This document shows, in pieces, positions 44,326 to 54,000 of a stretch of DNA of 64,000 nucleotides. Origin of the DNA: Pseudocolwellia agarivorans (GTDB taxonomy: Bacteria > Pseudomonadota > Gammaproteobacteria > Enterobacterales > Alteromonadaceae). The position numbers and the translations under genes are program-made. The stretch spans positions 25,535 through 89,534 of the forward strand of contig NZ_MUZU01000013.1 of the NCBI RefSeq assembly GCF_002000085.1. Reading direction: 5' to 3'. Positions within the stretch are counted from its first letter, which is position 1. The number at the start of each line of letters is the position of its first letter. The notes under the pieces are model-generated. The model searched no databases and had not been told where the DNA came from. It saw nothing but the letters and a program-made list of their open reading frames with translations.

Positions 44326-45240
44326 CTATAAAGACTGCTCTAATACATTAGCTAAACGAGCAGAGGCCTGTAACATTCTATTTTCTAATATTATTTTGTG
44401 ATTCTTTTGATAATTACTCGGTAACTTTGTAATGCCTTTTGTTGTAGCTATACAATAGTTTTTTTCATCTATAGTGCAATATAAAACACTGGGTAAACGA
44501 GTAATCGTTAATGATTCAGTTGCCCATGTGTAAACAGAATCTTTTTGCCATGTAGTAATAGGCGACTTTTCCCATTGGTTAGACAAGTTATTGTGTAAGC
44601 GCGTAAATAGCGCTGCATTATTCGTTTTTGATTTTGGATACAGCAAACATTCATCCCATAACCAATGCATGTTATTACATTTAGCATGTTCGATTGATAT
44701 TTTAGTGCGATTACCGCCCATATCACTCGCAAAGTTAACATGCATTGGCTGATGAATATCGCCAAGCCAATGGCCTAAAAACATCATTGCCTGTAGCTTT
44801 TTCCATGAGGTAGGTAATTCTTTTAATTGTTTTTTGTGCAGTGTAACGGCTGAAGTAACACAGTTTTTTTGGCAGGTTTGAGGGGTAACCTTGGTTTGAT
44901 TTCGGGCTACATTCACGTAATGCCATTTTTTGTATTTGTCGTAAGATTTGTCTTTTTTAATCGCATCAGCCCAAGTACACGTGTCTGCAAATGAAATAGC
45001 AGAACTTGCACTTTTATAATTGTATTTATTAATGAGCTTTTGATCTTGCTTGGGTAACTCTTTTAATAAGATATTTACTTTATTTTGTGTACTAGGCGAT
45101 AAATGATCGAAAGCCACCTGACAAATAACTTTATGGCCAACTTTACCTAACGCAAAAGCCTGCTGAGTAAATAATAAGAAAAAACTTAATACCAGTATTA
45201 CAGGTAAATTGATTTTTGAACGAACTTGCATGGGTAACAT
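44326..45240 (-). CDS. S1/P1 nuclease family protein, exported
   Basis: 304 residues, signal peptide with cleavage near AFA-LGKVGH. Zinc ligands of the S1/P1 fold: GHKVICQVAF, CTWADAI, KWHYVNV, LGHWLGDIHQPMHV and GGNRTKI. In classic members the mature protein begins with Trp (WG..GH), which binds zinc through its backbone; here Leu takes that place. Secreted nuclease probably used for nucleic-acid scavenging, next to a PhoD-like phosphatase on the other strand. Confidence 0.9.
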   Translation of the reverse strand: MLPMQVRSKINLPVILVLSFFLLFTQQAFALGKVGHKVICQVAFDHLSPSTQNKVNILLKELPKQDQKLINKYNYKSASSAISFADTCTWADAIKKDKSYDKYKKWHYVNVARNQTKVTPQTCQKNCVTSAVTLHKKQLKELPTSWKKLQAMMFLGHWLGDIHQPMHVNFASDMGGNRTKISIEHAKCNNMHWLWDECLLYPKSKTNNAALFTRLHNNLSNQWEKSPITTWQKDSVYTWATESLTITRLPSVLYCTIDEKNYCIATTKGITKLPSNYQKNHKIILENRMLQASARLANVLEQSL

Positions 45241-45380
45241 TCCTTTATGGATTTTATCGCTAAGTGGCTAATTAACTCAATATTAAATATTACAAGAAAA
45301 CCGTTAGCTTACGTAGACAAAATTTATATCGTACGTAATATAGCTAAAGTTAACCTTTATCATGAACTAAACTTTACAAA

Positions 45381-47456
45381 GTGAATAACTTGGCTGCTGC
45401 TTCTATACTAGAACCTTTAACTACTGAATTTGCGAAATTGAACTCTTCAATTATCGCTGGTCCTGTTGTACGACATTGTGATGTATCGCAACTTAACTTT
45501 TGGCTGGTAACCACGCAAGCTTACGATTTTACGTTTAAGCTGTATCGCAGTAATAATGGAGAAAAGTTAAAAAATGTTGATAGCGTAAGTGAACACTCAC
45601 ACCTGTTTTTATTTGAGACTAAACTAAGCGTTTCAAAAATAGATTCATCTAAAACAGAATCAACGAGTCCAAATACCAATAAAAAAGTAAATACTAGCCA
45701 GTTACAACAAATCCAAATAGGTGAATCAGCATTTATTAATTTAATTACTATAGTGGCTGAAGATTATTGTTCTGAAGGTGCTTTTCCAGAAAACACTTTA
45801 TTATCGTACGACATTATAACTTCAGCACATAACGGTAAAACAGAAAGTATTACCGAGTTATCTCATTTGCTATACCCAGATAAAAAGTTGCCTAACTTGG
45901 TTATTAAGCCAAACATTGAAAACCTTTTACATGGTTCTTGTAGAAAACCCCATTACAAAAGTGAAGACGGTTTAAAACAAGTTGATTGTGTTTTACAAAC
46001 GTCTGACGTTGATAATAGACCTTCAATGCTCATTATGTCGGGCGATCAAATCTATGCAGACGATGTCGCTGGGCCAACACTTAACGCGATTCATCAAGTT
46101 ATCGACATGTTAGGTTTGTACAACGAAGAGTTTGAGTTAGATGCCGAGCTAAATAAGAGCCAAGTAACCAATAGCCAATCATTATTTAAACATCAGCATT
46201 GTTATTATCAACGACAACACCTTTTACCCACACATACGCAGCGCACGCTTTTTGGTGACAAAACACAGGCCATTTTTACCTCAGTACATGTAAATAATCA
46301 TTTAATGACCTTGTCAGAAGTTATGGCGATGTATTTATTAACATGGTCACCAGAACTGTGGGAAAAAGTAAAATTAGCCACACCGCCGCCTAATTTATCG
46401 CAAGCATTACAAGCGGTTTATAAAAAAGAGCTTGAGGTGATCACAGATTTTCATCAAGGGCTATACGAAGTAAGAAGGGCAATGGCGCACGTACCCGTTT
46501 ACATGATATTTGATGATCACGATATTACTGACGATTGGAATTTAACGCGTGGCTGGGAAGAGGCCGCTTACACCAACCCATTTGCTAAACAAATTATTGG
46601 AAACGCCCTTATCGGCTACTGGTTATGCCAAGGTTGGGGCAACGCACCTAATAAATTTACAGACTTAGTTACAAATCAAACTCAATACTTTAGCTCTAAA
46701 AAACGTGAGCATAAAGCCGAATTAATAGACGTTTTATTTGATTTTGAACAGTGGAACTACAACTTAAACACCACACCTAAAATTGTAGTGTTAGACACAC
46801 GCACACAACGCTGGCGATCAGAAAGTAATGAGAATAAACCATCAGGATTAATGGATTGGGAAACGCTGTCAGACTTTCAGCAAGAACTTATAAAAGAACC
46901 GAGTGTTATTGTAGTGTCTCCTGCTCCTATTTACGGCGTAAAGCTTATTGAAACCATACAACGTATATTTACCTTATGCGGCAAGCCACTAGCGGTTGAT
47001 GCCGAAAACTGGATGGCACACTCAGGTACCGCCAATGTAATATTAAACATATTCAGAAACCCTAAAACACCACCTAAGTTTATTATTTTATCAGGCGATG
47101 TACATTATTCATTTGTATACGAAGTAACTCACCGATTCAGAAAAAATAGCGCCAAAATAATACAAGTAACCTGCAGCGGTATTAAAAATACTTTTCCTGA
47201 GGCTTTACTAACCGTATTAGAAAAATTAAACAAAGTACTGTATTCAACCTACTCGCCCCTTAACTGGTTTACCAAACGTAGACGCATGAAAATACGGGTA
47301 CGAAAACCAAACACTGAAACTAATAGGCATTTATTTAACGGCAGTGGTATTGGGGTATTAAGATTGAATAAGGAAAATGACGAAGTGATAACAGAGTTTA
47401 TCACTTCGCAAGGTAGAACTATCGAGTTTATCGAATACGACTCAGATGAAGATTAG
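45381..47456 (+). CDS. PhoD-like alkaline phosphatase / metallophosphatase
   Basis: 691 residues. PhoD-type motifs: HGSCRKPH, MSGDQIYADDVAG, IFDDHDITDDWN and LSGDVHYSF give the metal-binding Asp/His set. There is no signal peptide, so this looks like the cytoplasmic PhoD-like branch, not secreted PhoD. GTG start with no clear SD; internal starts are possible. Divergent from the S1/P1 nuclease (140-bp gap), which hints at a shared phosphate or nucleotide salvage role; I find no clear Pho box. Confidence 0.88.
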   Translation: MNNLAAASILEPLTTEFAKLNSSIIAGPVVRHCDVSQLNFWLVTTQAYDFTFKLYRSNNGEKLKNVDSVSEHSHLFLFETKLSVSKIDSSKTESTSPNTNKKVNTSQLQQIQIGESAFINLITIVAEDYCSEGAFPENTLLSYDIITSAHNGKTESITELSHLLYPDKKLPNLVIKPNIENLLHGSCRKPHYKSEDGLKQVDCVLQTSDVDNRPSMLIMSGDQIYADDVAGPTLNAIHQVIDMLGLYNEEFELDAELNKSQVTNSQSLFKHQHCYYQRQHLLPTHTQRTLFGDKTQAIFTSVHVNNHLMTLSEVMAMYLLTWSPELWEKVKLATPPPNLSQALQAVYKKELEVITDFHQGLYEVRRAMAHVPVYMIFDDHDITDDWNLTRGWEEAAYTNPFAKQIIGNALIGYWLCQGWGNAPNKFTDLVTNQTQYFSSKKREHKAELIDVLFDFEQWNYNLNTTPKIVVLDTRTQRWRSESNENKPSGLMDWETLSDFQQELIKEPSVIVVSPAPIYGVKLIETIQRIFTLCGKPLAVDAENWMAHSGTANVILNIFRNPKTPPKFIILSGDVHYSFVYEVTHRFRKNSAKIIQVTCSGIKNTFPEALLTVLEKLNKVLYSTYSPLNWFTKRRRMKIRVRKPNTETNRHLFNGSGIGVLRLNKENDEVITEFITSQGRTIEFIEYDSDED

Positions 47457-47475
47457 CGGCTAAACAAAGCTTAAC

Positions 47476-47955
47476 CTATCTTTTTTTACCTCGTTTAATG
47501 CCTGACAACAACTCATCGCTTAATACTCCTTCACGATTCACTGTTAACGGGATAAAACCACTTGGGTCGATTGTAGTCGCTAAGTTGTATTTTATTTCTT
47601 GTTGATGATGCTCGCTAAAATAAGCCAGTAACTGTAGTAAATCAAACAAACCGACATTGGCACTTAACGCAACCGCTGTTTCACTATTGGCTTTTAATAA
47701 AGGCACCGAATTAGACGAACCCGCCATCACCTTTTTATCTGCCACTGTTAAGTTAAACATCACGTCATCAATTGCTAAATCAAAACTGTTAGGGTTAGTT
47801 ACTAATAACTTCAACGTAAAGTATTGAGAAAACCCTTTTGTTTTAGATGGTTCAATACTCAGCAAGCTCACTTCAGGCGTTTTAATGGGGTTAATGCTGG
47901 CGCAACTGGTAAGCAAAATACAAAATAAAGCGAAAAACATACTCCATGTACGCAT
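47476..47955 (-). CDS. LEA type 2 family lipoprotein
   Basis: 159 residues from ATG 47955 (AAGGA eight bases upstream). Lipobox LLTSC with Cys18. The beta-sandwich LEA14/WHy domain follows: FSQYFTLKLLVTNPNSFDLAIDDVMFNL and PLLKANSETAVALSANV. Related to YbaY/Lea14-like periplasmic proteins; function unknown. Basic C-terminus IKRGKKR. Convergent with the PhoD-like gene, 19 bp apart. Confidence 0.85.
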   Translation of the reverse strand: MRTWSMFFALFCILLTSCASINPIKTPEVSLLSIEPSKTKGFSQYFTLKLLVTNPNSFDLAIDDVMFNLTVADKKVMAGSSNSVPLLKANSETAVALSANVGLFDLLQLLAYFSEHHQQEIKYNLATTIDPSGFIPLTVNREGVLSDELLSGIKRGKKR

Positions 47956-48526
47956 TATATAATTCCTTAAGGTAGTAAATAGTGTGTTAATCAAAAAGCT
48001 AATGTAGCACGCAGCCTTTTTAAATTCGAGAATAAGTGTTGGGGGAGAGAGATTAATAGAGGTGATTACATTCTTAGTATAAGCGTGGGGGCTTTTGTGT
48101 TGAAGTGCACAATAAGTTGTAAAGTTAAGTTTGTGATTAAAAATCTAATTGTAGTCGTCATGTTTACAGTATCGACATGAGACGAAGACGTGTTGATGTT
48201 TCTTGTTTTTATAAACATGAGGTCAATAAATAAGAGGGTGATTAAAGGTAATTTTAGATTTTTATCAAATTATGTGGGAGCTATTACTGTTATTTGAATG
48301 ATTGCTACGTAAATCCAATTAACATATTACAAAGTCAGCTTTAACATTAGCGTTGAAAAAGGTTAGATAATGGTGATGTTTTTTGTGCAATGTTGAGGTT
48401 AAATTGAACTTTTTATTGTGAGTTAGTTCTTACTAATAAGTAGGCAATTTTACGTGTCATTTTTTAGAGGGAATTGAATTTTTATTAATGCTTAGTTGTT
48501 CTATATCTTATCAAACATTTACAGCA
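47956..48526. other. Gene-poor gap upstream of hemE, left part
   Basis: About 570 bp without an ORF of note. It has several short hairpins (for example CATGT/ACATG near 48158-48180) but no promoter-terminator pair that would define a gene. Confidence 0.4.
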
Positions 48527-48557
48527 CCATTTATTTTTAACGTTTAAAAATAAATGG
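48527..48557. repeat. AT-rich perfect inverted repeat
   Basis: CCATTTATTTTTAA (48527-48540) is exactly mirrored by TTAAAAATAAATGG (48544-48557) with a 3-nt loop, right next to the terminator of the small-RNA candidate. Confidence 0.6.
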
Positions 48558-48565
48558 TTACAAAT

Positions 48566-48694
48566 AAAAAGGCCTTACCAAAGGTAAGGCCATAAATGCT
48601 CGCTGTATTGGCTTGTAAATCAAGCTTCTTATTATTGATACTACTTTATTATTGTTATTATTTGTTACTATTTATTGTTGTTATTCGTTAGCAC
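48566..48694 (-). ncRNA. Candidate Hfq-type small RNA
   Basis: Minus-strand promoter TTGCAT (48730-48725), 17-bp spacer, TATAAA (48707-48702); start near 48694. The roughly 129-nt transcript begins with about 65 nt of A-rich triplets (AAT AAC AAC AAT AAA type), the ARN pattern that the Hfq distal face binds. A small hairpin GCTTG-attta-CAAGC follows, then a strong terminator GGCCTTACC/GGTAAGGCC (48591-48571) and T5. No ORF. Not a family I recognise. Confidence 0.55.
48571..48591 (-). terminator. Terminator of the small-RNA candidate
   Basis: GGCCTTACC-ttt-GGTAAGGCC stem, T5 on the minus strand only. Confidence 0.8.
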
Positions 48695-48701
48695 GGGACA
48701 A

Positions 48702-48730
48702 TTTATAGCAAAGGGATCTAGGCTATGCAA
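48702..48730 (-). promoter_or_regulatory. Sigma-70 promoter of the small-RNA candidate
   Basis: TTGCAT-17 bp-TATAAA read on the minus strand; four of six and five of six matches to consensus. Confidence 0.6.
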
Positions 48731-48949
48731 CAACTTTAATAGAGTATATACACCACGACTATTTTCGTACATTAGTATGTTTTTTATTCGTTAAATTATT
48801 GTTAATTAATTAATTGCAATAATTACAGCCGTTTAATAAAAAACCAGTTAGGTCAATAACGTAAATTATGATTTGTTTTTATTGTGAATATAGAAGAAAA
48901 AAAATTGTAGTGTTAGAATATTAGCACTTAATAATAGAGACTTTCTTTG

Positions 48950-50017
48950 ATGACTGAATTACAAAATGACAATTATTTACGTGCCTTATTACGCCAACCA
49001 GTAGATTACACTCCTGTATGGATGATGAGGCAAGCTGGACGCTATTTACCTGAATACAGAGAAGTGCGTAAAGGTGCTGGTGATTTTATGTCGGTTTGTC
49101 GTAATGCTGAGTTAGCATGTGAAGTAACTATTCAACCTCTTCGTAGATTTAAATTAGATGCGGCTATTTTATTTAGTGATATTTTAACTATTCCTGATGC
49201 TATGGGGTTAGGTTTATATTTTGAAACAGGCGAAGGTCCTAAATTTGAACGTCCAATTACTTGTAGAGCCGATATAGAAAAAATTGGTATACCTGATCCT
49301 GAAGATGAATTAGGTTATGTAATGAATGCTGTGCGTACTATTAGAAAAGAATTAAATGGCAGTGTGCCGTTAATTGGCTTTTCGGGTAGCCCATGGACAT
49401 TAGCAACTTATATGATTGAAGGTGGAAGTTCTAAAGCTTTTACTAAAATCAAAAAAATGATGTTTTCAGATCCACAATCATTACACCTATTATTAGACAA
49501 GTTAGCTGATTCTGTTATTAGTTATTTGAATGCTCAAATTGCTGCGGGTGCTCAATCTGTAATGGTATTTGACACGTGGGGCGGTGTGTTGTCTCCTCGT
49601 GATTATAAAGATTTTTCTTTACAGTATATGGCTAAAATTGTTGATGGTTTAACGCGTCATGCTGACGGTCGACAAGTTCCTGTTACATTATTTACTAAAA
49701 ATGGCGGTATGTGGTTAGAAGATATTGCCGCTACAGGTTGTGATGGCGTTGGTTTAGATTGGACTATTGATATTGAATCAGCGAAAGCGAGAATAGGCGA
49801 TAAGGTTGCTTTACAAGGTAATATGGATCCTTCAATGCTTTATGCTCCGGTTGAGCGTATTGAGGAAGAAGTTGCTAAGATTTTAGCTGGCTTTGGTAAT
49901 GGTGGTACAGGTCATGTATTTAATTTAGGGCATGGTATACACCCAGATGTAAACCCTGAACATGCGGGTCACTTTATTGAGTCGGTTCATCGTTTAAGTA
50001 AGCCTTACCATAAGTAA
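48950..50017 (+). CDS. hemE: Uroporphyrinogen decarboxylase
   Basis: 355 residues from ATG 48950. Converts uroporphyrinogen III to coproporphyrinogen III in heme synthesis. Signature [17 protein letters not shown] near residue 24, catalytic Asp in [14 protein letters not shown] (about residue 79), [17 protein letters not shown] and [15 protein letters not shown] are all present. Single gene with long upstream gap; bidirectional terminator downstream. Confidence 0.98.
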   Translation: MTELQNDNYLRALLRQPVDYTPVWMMRQAGRYLPEYREVRKGAGDFMSVCRNAELACEVTIQPLRRFKLDAAILFSDILTIPDAMGLGLYFETGEGPKFERPITCRADIEKIGIPDPEDELGYVMNAVRTIRKELNGSVPLIGFSGSPWTLATYMIEGGSSKAFTKIKKMMFSDPQSLHLLLDKLADSVISYLNAQIAAGAQSVMVFDTWGGVLSPRDYKDFSLQYMAKIVDGLTRHADGRQVPVTLFTKNGGMWLEDIAATGCDGVGLDWTIDIESAKARIGDKVALQGNMDPSMLYAPVERIEEEVAKILAGFGNGGTGHVFNLGHGIHPDVNPEHAGHFIESVHRLSKPYHK

Positions 50018-50071
50018 GCTGATGTAAAATTATTTAATAACACAATTTATTTCTATGTTGTTGTGTGAAAC

Positions 50072-50097
50072 AAAAAAGGAGCCGAGGCTCCTTTTTT
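50072..50097. terminator. Bidirectional terminator between hemE and degQ
   Basis: AAAAAAGGAGCC-ga-GGCTCCTTTTTT: A run and T run flank a symmetric stem, so it can stop both converging transcripts. Confidence 0.85.
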
Positions 50098-50136
50098 AAT
50101 GTTTGCAGTTTTAGGTACTAACCGCAACTAACTTTA

Positions 50137-51498
50137 TTAACGGATCATCAAGTATAAGCTTGAGTTACCTCTAATAATGTTTAAAGCAAATACGCTATCT
50201 TGTTTTTTCAGAATAGCTCTCAGCTCTGCAATGTTGGTAATGCGCATACGGTTAACACCAATAATCATGTCACCTGAACGTAATCCGGCAATAGCCGCAG
50301 GGCTGTTTTTCTCAACTTCTGCAATGTCTACACCTTTACCGTTATTGCTGTTTTCTAATTCAGCACCTTCAAGCATACGGTGAATACTTTCAGCTTCAAC
50401 ATTGGCGGTTTCAGACTTTTTAAGGGTAACTTTGTAGGTTTTCTCTTTACCATCTTTACGTACTACGGTAATTTTTACTTTTTTACCTGCGCCGATAGAA
50501 CCAATCTTTCCTCGTAATTCGCTAAACGATTTAACCATTTGGCCGTTTACTTTAGTAATAACATCGCCGGCTTTAATGCCTGCTTCTTCAGCAGCTGAAC
50601 CTGGAGTTACTTGCTCAACAAAACCACCTTGGTTGGTTTCTAGCTCCATTGCTTTGGCAATATCGCTGGTTACACTTCTACCTTGCACACCTAACATGCC
50701 ACGGCGAACTTCACCAAATTCAATTATTTGGCTTACTAGGTTGTTAACCATTGAGCTAGGAATGGCAAAACCAATACCTACGTTACCACCACTTGGACCT
50801 AAAATAGCGGTGTTAATACCAATCAGTTCGCCTCTAAGGTTGACTAATGCGCCACCCGAGTTACCACTGTTGATTGCCGCATCAGTTTGAATGAAGTCTT
50901 CATAGTTTTCGCTATTTAACCCTGTGCGACCTAATGCACTTACAATACCTGATGTAACAGTTTGACCAAGTCCGAATGGACTACCTATCGCTATGGCAAA
51001 GTCACCTACGCGTAAGTTGTCTGAGTTGGCTAATTTGATTTCGGTTAAGTCTTCGTGATCTATTTGTAGTAGGGCGATATCACTGTATTCATCGCTACCA
51101 ATCTTTTTTGCTTCTAATTGACGGCCATCTTTTAATGTAACAATAATTTCGTCAGCTTCTGAAATTACGTGATTGTTAGTTACTATATAGCCTTCGCTTG
51201 CATCAATGATTACGCCAGAACCTAAACCTCTAAATTCTTGTTCTTGTTGCGGAGCGCCTCTACCTCCGGGTTTACCAAAAAAGAATTTGAATGCTTCAGG
51301 TACGTTGTTTTTTACCTCGTGAGTGCCTTTAACTGAAATGAGTACAACAGCAGGGGTTACCTTTTCTAACATGGGAGAAAGGCTAGGTAATGCTTCACCG
51401 CTTACTGCAAAAGGTAAATTAGCATTTACCGGTAATGTGGTTAACGCAAGAGAACTTGAAAGCAAAGCAGTACTAATAATAAGAGAAAGTTTTTTCAT
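50137..51498 (-). CDS. degQ: DegQ/DegP-type periplasmic serine protease
   Basis: 453 residues. Signal peptide ends VNA-NLP. Catalytic triad His110 (TNNHVI), Asp140 (SDIALLQ) and Ser214 (GNSGGAL). Two PDZ domains follow (about residues 260-350 and 370-450). The Q-linker (KPGGRGAPQQEQ) is short, as in DegQ; DegP has a longer one. Envelope quality control. The zapG gene upstream (72 bp) is the usual neighbour (yhcB-degQ in E. coli). Confidence 0.95.
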   Translation of the reverse strand: MKKLSLIISTALLSSSLALTTLPVNANLPFAVSGEALPSLSPMLEKVTPAVVLISVKGTHEVKNNVPEAFKFFFGKPGGRGAPQQEQEFRGLGSGVIIDASEGYIVTNNHVISEADEIIVTLKDGRQLEAKKIGSDEYSDIALLQIDHEDLTEIKLANSDNLRVGDFAIAIGSPFGLGQTVTSGIVSALGRTGLNSENYEDFIQTDAAINSGNSGGALVNLRGELIGINTAILGPSGGNVGIGFAIPSSMVNNLVSQIIEFGEVRRGMLGVQGRSVTSDIAKAMELETNQGGFVEQVTPGSAAEEAGIKAGDVITKVNGQMVKSFSELRGKIGSIGAGKKVKITVVRKDGKEKTYKVTLKKSETANVEAESIHRMLEGAELENSNNGKGVDIAEVEKNSPAAIAGLRSGDMIIGVNRMRITNIAELRAILKKQDSVFALNIIRGNSSLYLMIR

Positions 51499-51569
51499 AT
51501 AGTGAATAGCTCCTAAAATATTTAAACGAAATATAAAATAAAAATATGTAGAGTCAGAGTTAGTATTAT

Positions 51570-52046
51570 CTAACTAAGTTCCTTTTTATTCTGTTCAGGA
51601 TTTGTAACACTTTGTGTTTGGTCTTTAAATAAACCACTTGGATTACCTGAGTAATCAAGTGGTGCTTCGGTGATTGCTACGTCGTTTTTACGGTCAGATT
51701 CTTTATGTCTTAATTGTACGGTTTGTGCTAATTGTTCTTGTGTTTCTTGTGAGAAAAAAGGCATAGCAGAAGACTCTTCTGGTGTGGCTTCTTGTAATAG
51801 TTTTGTGCTTTGTGCCATTTGAACCATAGCGTCTTTACATGTTGAGTGCATTTGCTCAAGTAACTTGGCTGAACTTTCAAGATGCTCAGCTACGTTGGCT
51901 TTATATTGTTCTAAGGCTTGTTCGCTTTGGTTTACTTTGTTACTTAATTCTTTGTTCTCTTGTGAAGTGTTGCTCATGGTTTTATTTAAAATAAATCCTA
52001 GTAGTGCGCCACCAATAAAAATTGCTAAACCGATTATAACTGTCAT
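51570..52046 (-). CDS. zapG: YhcB/ZapG family envelope-division protein
   Basis: 158 residues, DUF1043. One N-terminal span (IIGLAIFIGGALLGFILN) with the family GALLGF motif, then a cytoplasmic coiled coil and an unstructured C-terminus. Coordinates cell division and envelope synthesis in enterobacteria. Located between degQ and the divergent zapE, the standard zapE-yhcB-degQ order. Confidence 0.92.
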   Translation of the reverse strand: MTVIIGLAIFIGGALLGFILNKTMSNTSQENKELSNKVNQSEQALEQYKANVAEHLESSAKLLEQMHSTCKDAMVQMAQSTKLLQEATPEESSAMPFFSQETQEQLAQTVQLRHKESDRKNDVAITEAPLDYSGNPSGLFKDQTQSVTNPEQNKKELS

Positions 52047-52252
52047 ACAAAAACTACCTTAGATAAATGAAATGAAAATTTAAACGTTACTCTCATCACG
52101 AAAGTTGTGAGATTAGTTTAAAATTATTGTTTTGCCTTGTTATACTGATCTTTCTTTATATATTGAATATGTTTACTAAAAATTAATTTTCAAGCATTTT
52201 TAGTTAAAAATGTGTCTTAAAAGCAATATTAGTAATTATGAATGGCCATTGT

Positions 52253-53368
52253 ATGATAAAAAGCTCCCCGATAGAAAAATATAACGCAGATTTAAAGCAA
52301 GAAGGATTTCAATATGATGCTGCACAAGAACATGCGGTAAATTGCTTACAAAGGTTATTTGAAGACTTACAAAATAAGCCCATTCCTGTTTCTGGTTTTA
52401 AAAAAGTACTAAGTGGTTGGAAAAAAACGTATAGCAAACAAAAACCAGTAACGATTAAAGGCTTATATTTTTGGGGTGGTGTAGGTCGTGGTAAAACTTA
52501 TTTAGTTGATACTTTTTATGATTGCCTACCTTTTAACAATAAAATGCGAGTGCATTTTCATCGCTTTATGCATCGTGTGCATGAAGAATTAAAAACACTT
52601 CATGGCCAATCAGACCCTCTTAAAATTATTGCAGAACGTTTTTCAAAAGAAACCTGTATTATTTGTTTTGATGAGTTTTTTGTTTCAGACATTACTGATG
52701 CCATGATTTTAGGTACTTTATTTGAAGAACTTTTTGCAAGAAAGGTTACTTTAGTTGCGACATCTAACATTGTACCTGACGATCTGTATCGAAATGGTTT
52801 ACAACGAGCCCGATTTATCCCTGCGATTAATTTAATTAACGAACATTGTGAAATTGTGAATGTTGATAGCGGTGTTGATTATCGTTTAAGAACGTTAGAA
52901 CAAGCTGAAATTTATCATTGCCCATTAGATGAACAGGCGAGTAGTAATTTAAATACCTATTTCAATCAACTTTCTGTAGAAAAAGGTACGAGTGATAAAA
53001 CCATTGTAATTAATAATCGAGACTTACTTGCTGTTCAAGAATCGAAAGGTGTTGTGCATTTTGAGTTTTCTGTTTTATGTGAAAGTGCACGTAGCCAAGG
53101 TGACTATATGGAAATTAGTAAGCTATACCATACCGTATTAATGGCTAATGTTACACAAATGACAACAGATCACGACGATACCACTAGGCGTTTTATTGCA
53201 CTTGTAGATGAGTTTTACGAACGAAACGTTAAACTGATAATTTCTGCTGAAGTTACTTTAGAAGAGCTATATAGTGGCGAGCGATTAAGCTTTGAATTCA
53301 AACGTTGTTTGAGTCGATTACAAGAGATGCAGTCTCATACTTATCTTGCGAGTGAACATATTCCGTAA
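52253..53368 (+). CDS. zapE: Cell division ATPase ZapE
   Basis: 371 residues from ATG 52253, which fits family length; an ATG five codons earlier (52238) is equally possible. AFG1-like ATPase: Walker A GGVGRGKT (about residues 74-81), HFHRFMHRVHEEL, Walker B CFDEFFVSDITDAMIL and NGLQRARFIPAI. Modulates Z-ring under stress. Directly upstream of rplM-rpsI, the order seen in E. coli. Confidence 0.95.
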   Translation: MIKSSPIEKYNADLKQEGFQYDAAQEHAVNCLQRLFEDLQNKPIPVSGFKKVLSGWKKTYSKQKPVTIKGLYFWGGVGRGKTYLVDTFYDCLPFNNKMRVHFHRFMHRVHEELKTLHGQSDPLKIIAERFSKETCIICFDEFFVSDITDAMILGTLFEELFARKVTLVATSNIVPDDLYRNGLQRARFIPAINLINEHCEIVNVDSGVDYRLRTLEQAEIYHCPLDEQASSNLNTYFNQLSVEKGTSDKTIVINNRDLLAVQESKGVVHFEFSVLCESARSQGDYMEISKLYHTVLMANVTQMTTDHDDTTRRFIALVDEFYERNVKLIISAEVTLEELYSGERLSFEFKRCLSRLQEMQSHTYLASEHIP

Positions 53369-53417
53369 TTTGTACTAAAGTTTAAAAATTAACCTTTTTA
53401 TTCTTGAAAAACTTCTG

Positions 53418-53423
53418 TATAAT
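53418..53423 (+). promoter_or_regulatory. -10 box of the rplM-rpsI promoter
   Basis: TATAAT followed by a GC-rich discriminator (CCGCGCTCCC), typical of stringently controlled ribosomal operons. The -35 is weak (TTTTTA). Start near 53430. Confidence 0.6.
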
Positions 53424-53445
53424 CCGCGCTCCCTGCGTTACAAAG

Positions 53446-53534
53446 GCCTGGTGTTTTTGAATATCAGGCACGGACTCGATACTCGAAGGGGTACAGCGTA
53501 GTCTTTTAACCAGTGATTGAGTTAATTGATCACT
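53446..53534 (+). promoter_or_regulatory. Structured rplM leader, candidate L13 operator
   Basis: GCCTGGTGTT (53446-53455) pairs with AATATCAGGC (53460-53469), a 10-bp stem with two G-U pairs and a TTTG loop. Downstream AGTGAT (53512-53517) pairs with ATCACT (53529-53534). L13 represses its own operon through the leader in E. coli; this leader is in the right place, but homology is not shown. Confidence 0.4.
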
Positions 53535-53568
53535 ATTTAAAGTAACATTTATATAATTGGGTTTCTTA

Positions 53569-53997
53569 ATGAAAACTTTTGTAGCTAAACCAGAAAGCGT
53601 TGAACGCGAATGGTTCTTAGTGGACGCCGAAGATAAAACTTTAGGTCGTATCGCTACTGAAATTGCTAGCCGTTTACGCGGAAAGCACAAAGCAGAATAT
53701 ACTCCTCATGTTGACACTGGCGATTACATCGTTGTTATCAATGCTGAGAAAGTACGTGTAACAGGTAACAAAGCGAAAGGTAAAATTTACTACTCGCATA
53801 CTGAATATGTTGGTGGCTTAAAGCAAATTAGCTTTGAAAAGTTAATTGAAAAAGCTCCTGAGCGTGTTATCGAATTAGCGGTTAAAGGCATGTTACCTAA
53901 AGGTCCTTTAGGTCGTGAAATGTATCGCAAGCTAAAAGTGTATGCGGGTGCTGAGCACAAACATACTGCACAACAACCACAACTTTTGGAGCTTTAA
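53569..53997 (+). CDS. rplM: 50S ribosomal protein L13
   Basis: 142 residues from ATG 53569, exact family length ([15 protein letters not shown]); the frame is open four codons earlier without SD. Conserved core [23 protein letters not shown] and [21 protein letters not shown]. Early assembly protein of the large subunit. rpsI follows after 3 bp in the same operon. Confidence 0.98.
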   Translation: MKTFVAKPESVEREWFLVDAEDKTLGRIATEIASRLRGKHKAEYTPHVDTGDYIVVINAEKVRVTGNKAKGKIYYSHTEYVGGLKQISFEKLIEKAPERVIELAVKGMLPKGPLGREMYRKLKVYAGAEHKHTAQQPQLLEL

Positions 53998-54000
53998 GCA

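Noticed and set aside
45241..45380. Pho box between the S1/P1 nuclease and the PhoD-like gene
   Set aside because: No pair of CTGTCAT-type repeats found, although gene functions would suit phosphate control.
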